DNA of 50,923 bases from positions 59,023-109,945 of the forward strand of contig JALORN010000017.1 in assembly GCA_025458905.1 (NCBI GenBank). The letters are read 5' to 3'. Positions 43,714-50,923 of this stretch are shown here, in pieces. Position 1 is the stretch's first letter. Each line of letters starts with the position of its first letter. The position numbers and the translations under genes were made by a program. The notes under the pieces are model-generated. The model ran no database searches, had not been told where the DNA came from, and worked only from the letters and a program-made list of their open reading frames with translations. This DNA is from Steroidobacteraceae bacterium. Its GTDB lineage: Bacteria > Pseudomonadota > Gammaproteobacteria > Steroidobacterales > Steroidobacteraceae.

Positions 43714-45678
43714 CTACTCCTGCGAGAGCAGCGTGGTCACGTAGTTGAGGGCTTCCTTCGCACCGTGCTCGTCGTAGCCGTGCTCCGCGATCAGCCGCTG
43801 CTGCACGGCGGAGATCTTGCTGCGCGCCTCGTCGTCGGGCCGCGTGCTCGAGGTGACGAGCCGCAGCACGTCGCGCCGCTCGGCGAAGAGGTACTGCTCG
43901 ATCGCCTCGCGCATCCGCGCGTGGCTCGCGAGCGTGAACTTCTCGCCGGCCTTGAACGCGACCATCGCCTTGCGCACCACCTCCTGCCGGAAGCTCTGCT
44001 TGCCGGAGTCGGAGATGCGGATCTTCTCCTCGACCGCGCGCAGGAAGCGCTCGTCCGGCAGGCGCGTCTCGCCGGTGATCGGGTCCTTGACCTCGCGCGC
44101 ATCGAGCGAGGCCTCGACCTCGTCGAGGTACTTCTCGAGCAGTTGCTGGGCCTCGCCCTCGAAGGACGCGAACAGGGCGCGGTGCACGTCCTCCTTGACC
44201 CAGCGGTTGTAGAAGTCCTTGCGCGCCACGACCAGGTGGTCGATCCACTGCTTCTTCTGGCGCGCGTCCATCCGCGCATCGCTCTCGATCGAGTCCTTGA
44301 GCGCGAGCAGCAGATCCATGCTGGTGAGGCTGCGCGTGTCGCTGCGGGTGATCGCGTTCGAGATCGCGTTGATCACGAACCGCGGGCTCACGCCCGAGAG
44401 CCCCTCGTCCGGCGCCTCGTTGCGCAGCCGCTGCGCCTCGCTCTCGGGGAAGCCCTCGACCGCCTCGCCGGCGTAGATGCGCAGCTTCTTCGAGAGGTCG
44501 AGCCCCTCGCGCTCGGGGCGCACGAGGCGCGTCAGGATCGACCACACGGCCGCGAGCTGCAGCGCATGCGGGTCGAGGTGCACGTCGCGGAACGCCGGCG
44601 CGCCGGCGACCAGCTTGGCGTAGATCCGCGCCTCGTCCTTGTACGAGAGCGCGTACGGCACCCGCACGATGACCATGCGGTCGAGCAGCGCCTCGTTCTC
44701 CTTCTCCTGCAGGAACTTGTTGAACTCGGCGAGGTTGGTGTGCGCGAGGATGGTCTCGTCGAGGTGGATCAGCGGGAAGCGCGACACCTTGACGTTCCTC
44801 TCCTGGGTCAGGGTCAGCAGCAGGTAGAGGAACTCGCGCTTGACCTTCAGGATCTCGATCATCTCGAGCATGCCGCGGCTCGCCGCATAGACCGCACCCG
44901 ACCAGGACCAGGCGCGCGGGTCGCCCTCGTCGCCGACCTCGGCCACCTTCGAGAGGTCGACCGAGCCGACGAGGTCGGCGATGTCGGCAGTGGTGGGGTC
45001 GTGCGGCGCGTAGGTGCCGACGCCGACCCGGGTGGCCTCCGAGAGGAAGATCCGCTCGACCGGCATCCGCAGGTAGTCGCCGTCGTACTCGCGCAGCAGC
45101 CGGTCGCGCGCCCAGGGGCTGAGCTCGCCCTGCACGTCGATCCCGTAGCTGTCGCGGAACTCGGCGCGCAGGCTCGCCGGCACCAGGTTCAGCGGCGACT
45201 CGTGCAGCGGCGAGCCGGCGATCGCATAGAGCGCGCCTTCCTCGGTGCGGCTGTACTCCTCGAGGCCGCGCTTCAGCAGGATCGCGAGCGTGCTCTTGCC
45301 GCCGGACGGCGGGCCGAGCAGCAGCAGCAGGCGCCGGCCGACGTCGGAGCCGGCAGCGGCCGCCTTGAAGTAGTCGGCGACCCGCGCGAGCGGTGCGTCG
45401 ATGCCGAACAACTCGCGGCGGAACAGCTCGCGGGCACGGGCGCCGTCGTCCTCGCCCGGGGCCTCGCGACCGTAAAAGCACAGCATGTCCCAGATGTACT
45501 GGTGGCTGGTGCGCGCCAGGGCCGTCGGGTTCGACGGCAGCACGCGCGTCAGGAAGTCGCCGAAATCACCCTGCCAGGCCTTCGCGCGATGCTGGCGCGC
45601 GAACGCGCCGAGCGACTCGACGAACCCCAGGCGACGCTGCGCCAGGGATCCATCCGGATCGACGGGTACGGATTGCAT
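43714..45678 (-). CDS. prkA: PrkA serine protein kinase
   Basis: 654 residues. The N-terminal AAA-type domain has Walker A GPPSGGKST (122-130), SPLHESPLNLVP, ERIFLSEATRVGVGTYAP and DLVGSVDLSKVAEVGDEGDPRAWSW, shown in parts as PrkA signatures. The C-terminal domain is a PrkA kinase domain with KQSFRQEVVRKAMVAF near the end. Length agrees with E. coli YeaG (644). The ATG at 45678 follows GGAGGGCGAGG on the minus strand. The upstream 253-bp region is relatively AT-rich and must contain the operon promoter, but no site is clear enough to annotate. Confidence 0.92.
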   Translation of the reverse strand: MQSVPVDPDGSLAQRRLGFVESLGAFARQHRAKAWQGDFGDFLTRVLPSNPTALARTSHQYIWDMLCFYGREAPGEDDGARARELFRRELFGIDAPLARVADYFKAAAAGSDVGRRLLLLLGPPSGGKSTLAILLKRGLEEYSRTEEGALYAIAGSPLHESPLNLVPASLRAEFRDSYGIDVQGELSPWARDRLLREYDGDYLRMPVERIFLSEATRVGVGTYAPHDPTTADIADLVGSVDLSKVAEVGDEGDPRAWSWSGAVYAASRGMLEMIEILKVKREFLYLLLTLTQERNVKVSRFPLIHLDETILAHTNLAEFNKFLQEKENEALLDRMVIVRVPYALSYKDEARIYAKLVAGAPAFRDVHLDPHALQLAAVWSILTRLVRPEREGLDLSKKLRIYAGEAVEGFPESEAQRLRNEAPDEGLSGVSPRFVINAISNAITRSDTRSLTSMDLLLALKDSIESDARMDARQKKQWIDHLVVARKDFYNRWVKEDVHRALFASFEGEAQQLLEKYLDEVEASLDAREVKDPITGETRLPDERFLRAVEEKIRISDSGKQSFRQEVVRKAMVAFKAGEKFTLASHARMREAIEQYLFAERRDVLRLVTSSTRPDDEARSKISAVQQRLIAEHGYDEHGAKEALNYVTTLLSQE

Positions 45679-45931
45679 CCTCGCCCTCCATGCGCCGGAG
45701 CCTCGACCTCATCTTCTTCACAGACGGGTCCGGTGAACCGAGAGTTCCCGATGCCGCGAGGATCGGGAGGCCCGTGCCACCGAACCCTCGGGGTCGTGAC
45801 CAGAGGTATGTTGGATCAAGGATGTGCCAATGGAATATTAAGTTTCGGTATTGATCCGCTGGCGTGGCGAATCCTTCGGGCGCGACAGGAGGAGGCCCGC
45901 GCATCGCGCGGACCGGTCGGCCCGGATCGGC

Positions 45932-46501
45932 TCAGGGCTGGCGACGCTGGCGCCGCTGCTGGCGCTCGCGCATCTGCTGCAGCATGCGCTGGCGCTCGCC
46001 GGGCGTGGCCTCGTTCCACATCCTGCGCAACTGCTGGCGCCGTTCTGGCGGCAACTGCCGGAATCGCTGGTAGGACTGGCGCACCGCCGCCTGCTCGCCC
46101 GGCGGCAATTCGCGGAAGCGTTGCCAGCGCTCGCGCACGACGGCGCGGTCGCTCTCGGACAGGCCGCGCCACTGCTCGAACTGCTGGCGACCCCGGCTGC
46201 GCTGCTCGGGCGTCATCGCCAGCCAGCGCCCGGCGCCGCGCGCCAGCGCGTCCTGGCGCCCCGGCGGCAGCGAATCCCACCGTCCCTCGAAACGCTGCAG
46301 CAGCCGCTGCTGGCCGGCGGACAGCGCGGACCACGGCACGGCGGCCGCCGCACCCGGGGACGCACCGGGCACGTCGACGGCTACGGCCGTGTCGGACTGG
46401 GCGCGGGCCGCGAACGGCGTGCCGAGCAGCAGCGCCAGCAGCAGCAGCGGCAGGTGGCGCGCCACGGGGCGGGAGGCGTCCGGGGAACGCGGGACTCGCA
46501 T
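45932..46501 (-). CDS. DUF3106 family protein
   Basis: 189 residues from ATG 46501, with AAGGAG 8 bases upstream; a GTG three codons earlier overlaps that site. A signal peptide (to about 33, ending FAARAQ) is followed by a helix-rich domain with repeated LPPGxRxxxxxxxxRW motifs (SLPPGRQDALARGAGRW, ELPPGEQAAVRQSYQRF, QLPPERRQQLRRMW). These are the DUF3106 hallmark and resemble Spy/CpxP-like helices. It is the last gene of the sigma-factor cluster and is presumably periplasmic. Confidence 0.85.
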   Translation of the reverse strand: MRVPRSPDASRPVARHLPLLLLALLLGTPFAARAQSDTAVAVDVPGASPGAAAAVPWSALSAGQQRLLQRFEGRWDSLPPGRQDALARGAGRWLAMTPEQRSRGRQQFEQWRGLSESDRAVVRERWQRFRELPPGEQAAVRQSYQRFRQLPPERRQQLRRMWNEATPGERQRMLQQMRERQQRRQRRQP

Positions 46502-46513
46502 CGTCGTCACTCC

Positions 46514-46840
46514 TTACTCTCGCTTGCCGCGGGCCGGCGCCTTCGCCGCGCGCCGCGCCACTTCGGCGACGTCGGTGCTGGCGAGGAAGTCGAGCCAGTC
46601 ACCCGCTGCTTCCGGATCGTCGCCGACGCTGCCCAGGAACTCGAGCAGCTCGTCGTCGACCGCCGCCGCGTCGTCCACGCCCGCCACGTCGGCCACCGGC
46701 GACCTGGGCTTGCCAGCGCCGGCACTCGGCGGGGCGGGCGGCGCTGCCGGCGCGTCCGCCGCCACCCCAGGCGTGGGGAAGGCGACCGCGGCCGCCAGCG
46801 TCAGCGCCACACTGGCCCGCGCCCCGCGCCGCACCGTCAC
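46514..46840 (-). CDS. Small secreted acidic hypothetical protein in sigma-factor operon
   Basis: 108 residues from GTG 46840, whose GTGA overlaps the stop of the anti-sigma gene. A signal peptide (RRGARASVALTLAAAVAFP, cleaved near VAA) is followed by a Pro/Ala stretch. An acidic part then follows, ADVAGVDDAAAVDDELLEFLGSV and DWLDFLASTD, with a basic end (RRAAKAPARGKRE). It has the look of a small membrane- or periplasm-facing partner in this cluster; I cannot name a family. Coupling by overlap supports its reality. Confidence 0.6.
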   Translation of the reverse strand: MTVRRGARASVALTLAAAVAFPTPGVAADAPAAPPAPPSAGAGKPRSPVADVAGVDDAAAVDDELLEFLGSVGDDPEAAGDWLDFLASTDVAEVARRAAKAPARGKRE

Positions 46841-47268
46841 GTACCGACCGCCGGCGCGCCGGCCGCGTCGGCCTCGGCGAGCGCCCATTCGTAGAACTCG
46901 GGATCGCCCTCGCGCGCGAGCTCGAGCGCGTCGTTGTCGGCGAGCAGCTCGAGGTCCTCGATCGCGGCACCCTCGGCCAGCGCCGCGAGCGGCGCGTCGC
47001 CGCCGGGCCGGGCGTCCCACAGCACCACCGCGAGCAAGGCGAGCACGGCGACCGCGCCCGCCGGCGCGAACCGGCCCCGGGCGCCCGCCAGCCACGACAG
47101 CGGCGAGCGCTCGCGCGCCGCATGCGCCTCGAGCGCACGCTGCCGCGCCTGGTTGAGCCGCGAGCGCGTGCGGCCGTCGAGGCGCTGCACGCTCTCCTCG
47201 AGTACCTGGCGGGTGCGCTGCTCGAAGCCGCCCTGCGGGTCACCAGGTCCGGGAGTCTGCTCGCTCAT
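46837..47268 (-). CDS. DUF3619-type putative anti-sigma membrane protein
   Basis: 143 residues. An N-terminal cytoplasmic helical region (GGFEQRTRQVLEESVQRLD, TRSRLNQARQRALEA) is followed by one membrane helix (APAGAVAVLALLAVVLW, 68-84). An acidic periplasmic domain ends in DPEFYEWALAE, the DUF3619 signature. It lies directly downstream of the sigma-factor gene with ATGA overlap, the usual place of an anti-sigma factor. No zinc-binding HxxxCxxC motif is present, so it is not a ZAS-type anti-sigma. Confidence 0.8.
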   Translation of the reverse strand: MSEQTPGPGDPQGGFEQRTRQVLEESVQRLDGRTRSRLNQARQRALEAHAARERSPLSWLAGARGRFAPAGAVAVLALLAVVLWDARPGGDAPLAALAEGAAIEDLELLADNDALELAREGDPEFYEWALAEADAAGAPAVGT

Positions 47269-47897
47269 GTCCAGAAGTCCCCGAGCCGTGCGCGCAGCGC
47301 CTGCAGCGCGCGGAAATAGTGGGTCTTGACGCTGCCCTCGCTGCAGCCCATCGCGGTGGCGGTCTCGGCGACGTCGAGGCCTTCGAAATTGCGCAGCAAG
47401 AAGGCCTGCTGCTGGCGCGCGGGCAGCGCGCCGATGGCCTGCTCGAGCGCGCCGATCGCCTCGTCGAGCTCGAGCCGCGCCACCGGCGGCGGCTCGGCGC
47501 TCGCGGCCTGGGCGAGCGGGTCCCAGGCCTCGTCCTCGTCGTCCTCGCCGGCGCGCGGCACCGGCAGCCAGGCCATCACGCGGCCGCGCACCGTACGCCG
47601 CCGCTGCTGGTCACGGATCTTGTTCTCGAGGATGCGATAGAAGAGCGGCTTCCACTCCTCGCTGGGGCGCGCGGCGTAGGTGGTCACGAGCGAGAGCATC
47701 GCATCCTGGACCGCGTCGAGCGCGTCGTCGTCGTGCCGCAGCGCGATCTGCGCCACCTTGAAGGCCTTGCGCTCGATCGACGCCAGGAACTGGTCGAGTT
47801 CGCGGGATTTCAGGTGGGACGCGGCCAATTCCCGGGGGCCGCGCAGTGCGGCGGGCGTGCTATAAACGGCCGGGAGCGTAGCAGCAATCGCGGTCAT
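47265..47897 (-). CDS. ECF-type RNA polymerase sigma factor
   Basis: 210 residues. Region 2 lies at about 33-98 (LASIERKAFKVAQIAL, DDALDAVQDAMLSLV, WKPLFYRILENKIRDQQRRR). An acidic linker follows (113-125), then region 4 at about 140-205 with RQQQAFLLRNFEGLDVAETATAMGCSEGSVKTHYFRALQ, given in the family's characteristic order. It resembles sigma factors that sit with DUF3619 and DUF3106 genes. It heads a four-gene minus-strand operon (47897 to 45932) and is divergent from priA. The ribosome site is weak. The target promoters are unknown. Confidence 0.9.
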   Translation of the reverse strand: MTAIAATLPAVYSTPAALRGPRELAASHLKSRELDQFLASIERKAFKVAQIALRHDDDALDAVQDAMLSLVTTYAARPSEEWKPLFYRILENKIRDQQRRRTVRGRVMAWLPVPRAGEDDEDEAWDPLAQAASAEPPPVARLELDEAIGALEQAIGALPARQQQAFLLRNFEGLDVAETATAMGCSEGSVKTHYFRALQALRARLGDFWT

Positions 47898-48178
47898 GCC
47901 GGCTACAACGCAGGCCCCGTCGGCGGGTTGACGTGCCGGGCCCCCGTCCTCGTCCTGTCCAGGGCCCGGCGTCCGGGGTCACTGCGTGGCACTCCGGGCT
48001 TCCGGGCCCCGGCAGCTGCCCGACCGATGCATCCATCGGGCCGACCAAACCTTCTGGCCGATGAATCAGGGCCTTGCACACACTCCCGCAGAAACGGCGT
48101 CACGTGTTTGTCATAAAGACACCTCCGGCCGGGCAGACGAATACCCAAGGGATTGATTCGACTGGGAATTGTCCGGGA

Positions 48179-48195
48179 TGGTCAATTCTTGACCA
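48179..48195. promoter_or_regulatory. Dyad TGGTCAA-TTC-TTGACCA, possible operator
   Basis: A perfect 7-bp inverted repeat with a three-base centre sits in the AT-richer part of the sigma/priA control region. TTGACC also resembles a -35 hexamer for the plus strand (toward priA). The binding protein is unknown. Confidence 0.35.
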
Positions 48196-48246
48196 ACCTG
48201 ATGCGAAAAGCCTTTTTCGCCTGCGTTTCGCGACTTGCAAGTCCCG

Positions 48247-48281
48247 CTTTCCACAGAGTTATCCACAGTCTCTGTGGACAA
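48247..48281. promoter_or_regulatory. Cluster of DnaA-box-like sites
   Basis: A perfect DnaA box TTATCCACA is at 48259-48267. CTTTCCACA (48247-48255) and, on the other strand, TTGTCCACA (48273-48281) are near matches to TTWTNCACA. CCACAGAG (48251-48258) and CTCTGTGG (48270-48277) also form an 8-bp inverted repeat around the central box. Position, 38 bp upstream of the likely priA start, suggests DnaA control of priA or a replication-related site. Confidence 0.55.
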
Positions 48282-48318
48282 GCGGCGACAGCCGCCAGCG
48301 GCCCGGATCGGGCGGCCG

Positions 48319-50613
<2,295 letters not shown>

Positions 50614-50790
50614 CGCGTGCCACCCCGGCAGCTCGCCGCGATACAGCGCACGCGCCTCGGGCGACTGCCGCCGGTCAGCGCACTTCCAGCCGGTACCTGG
50701 GCGCTCGCCCCAGGTGCTATCGTGATTCCCCGTCTCCGGCGGGTTCCGCGCAGCACGGGTTTCCGATCAGGCAACGGGGGCGACATCATC

Positions 50791-50923
50791 ATGACCCAAT
50801 CGAATCACCTGGCTTCGCCACGCTCCCGGTTCGCCGCGTTGATCCTCGCGGTCGCGCTCGTCGCGGCCCCTCAGGCGGCCGCCGCCGACCCTGCCTTCGC
50901 GGGCAAGATCGCACCGACGGCCA
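50791..50923 (+). CDS. Secreted protein, 5' end only (cut by window edge)
   Basis: ATG 50791 begins a signal peptide: a polar N-region with Arg-Ser-Arg (residues 10-13), the hydrophobic stretch LILAVALVAAP (about 17-27) and a likely cleavage after QAAAA. The mature start reads DPAFAGKIAPTA and is cut off. Secreted sulfatases often begin with a similar FxGKI motif, so an arylsulfatase is possible, but twelve residues are too few to decide. A GGGGG tract lies about 14 bases upstream. It is separated from priA by 177 bp with no clear terminator. Confidence 0.45.
   Translation, partial: MTQSNHLASPRSRFAALILAVALVAAPQAAAADPAFAGKIAPTA

Larger units (their letters stand above)
47898..48318. other. 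421-bp divergent control region between the sigma-factor operon and priA
   Basis: No gene is visible. The part from about 48080 to 48285 is strikingly less GC-rich than the rest of the window and carries several dyads: TGGTCAA/TTGACCA (48179-48195), a near-perfect GAATTGTCC/GGTCAATTC overlapping it, and GCGAAAA/TTTTCGC (48203-48220). The DnaA-box cluster is at 48247-48281. The region must hold promoters for both directions. Confidence 0.6.

Noticed and set aside
45814..45830. Sigma-54-like sequence TTGGCACATCCTTGATC upstream of prkA (minus strand)
   Set aside because: The -24 half is good, but the -12 half lacks the GC dinucleotide and the spacing is one base short; sigma-54 control of yeaGH is known in E. 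coli, but this site does not support it here.
42466..47319. Very long plus-strand open frame of about 1,600 codons
   Set aside because: It lies antisense to spoVR/yeaH, prkA and the sigma cluster; the composition is Arg/Ala/Leu-rich without motifs, a typical artefact of high GC content.
48203..48220. GCGAAAA/TTTTCGC hairpin as an intrinsic terminator
   Set aside because: No T-run follows and it lies upstream of priA, not at a gene end; kept only as a dyad in the control region.
47898..48318. tRNA or small RNA gene in the low-GC gap
   Set aside because: No cloverleaf, no promoter-terminator pair; the inverted repeats are too short and too scattered.

Overview
This is 50.9 kb of very GC-rich DNA (well above 65 % G+C by eye) from a Gram-negative proteobacterium. 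The evidence is the lipoprotein boxes, Tat signals, a TolC-family outer-membrane factor, the prkA-yeaH-spoVR operon, priA, and a sigma/DUF3619/DUF3106 cluster of the kind known from beta- and gammaproteobacteria. I cannot separate a betaproteobacterium from a Steroidobacter/Xanthomonadales-like gammaproteobacterium. No rRNA, tRNA, CRISPR array, prophage or insertion sequence is visible. Coding density is high. Starts often use GTG or TTG and many neighbouring genes overlap by 4 bp.

Layout. 0-6 kb: an HNH endonuclease gene, a frameshifted hypothetical gene, a Tat-exported nitrilase-like protein, a Tat-exported amidohydrolase, and a cytochrome c/PQQ aldose dehydrogenase fusion with an in-frame amber codon. 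Three copies of a palindromic repeat with core AAATCTGTCCCCTTTT lie between these genes. 6-12 kb: DUF411, an NTF2-like protein, a frameshifted winged-helix membrane regulator, membrane proteins, a LacI-type regulator, a histone-H1-like protein and a lipoprotein. 12-19 kb (minus strand): a MoxR ATPase/VWA pair with a membrane partner, an SDR, an alpha/beta hydrolase, a LEA-type lipoprotein and a tandem retropepsin-like protein. 19-22.5 kb: DUF1330, an NmrA-like protein, an EamA transporter and DUF1838.

22.6-33.5 kb (plus strand) is an apparent copper locus: a small His/Cys secreted protein, a CopC-CopD-YtkA fusion, two ABC-2 permeases with their ATPase, a lipoprotein outer-membrane factor, a multicopper oxidase, YcnI and a PepSY protein. 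Together they could bind, oxidise and move copper in and across the envelope. 34-38 kb holds a deleted AAA ATPase relic, a Tat-exported thiamine-diphosphate enzyme paired with a c-type cytochrome, and a HAD phosphatase.

39-48 kb is mostly minus strand: a hybrid histidine kinase, a probable Phd-type antitoxin relic, the spoVR-yeaH-prkA stress operon, and an ECF sigma/anti-sigma/DUF3106 operon. A 421-bp control region with DnaA-box-like sites and several dyads then leads into priA on the plus strand. The window ends in the first codons of a secreted protein.

At least five genes are broken by a frameshift, a stop codon or a deletion. Some of these may be assembly errors in high-GC runs, so read-level checks matter. 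The strongest leads are the periplasmic ThDP enzyme/cytochrome pair, the copper locus with its built-in ABC exporter, and the palindromic repeat family lying over the ruined dehydrogenase end.
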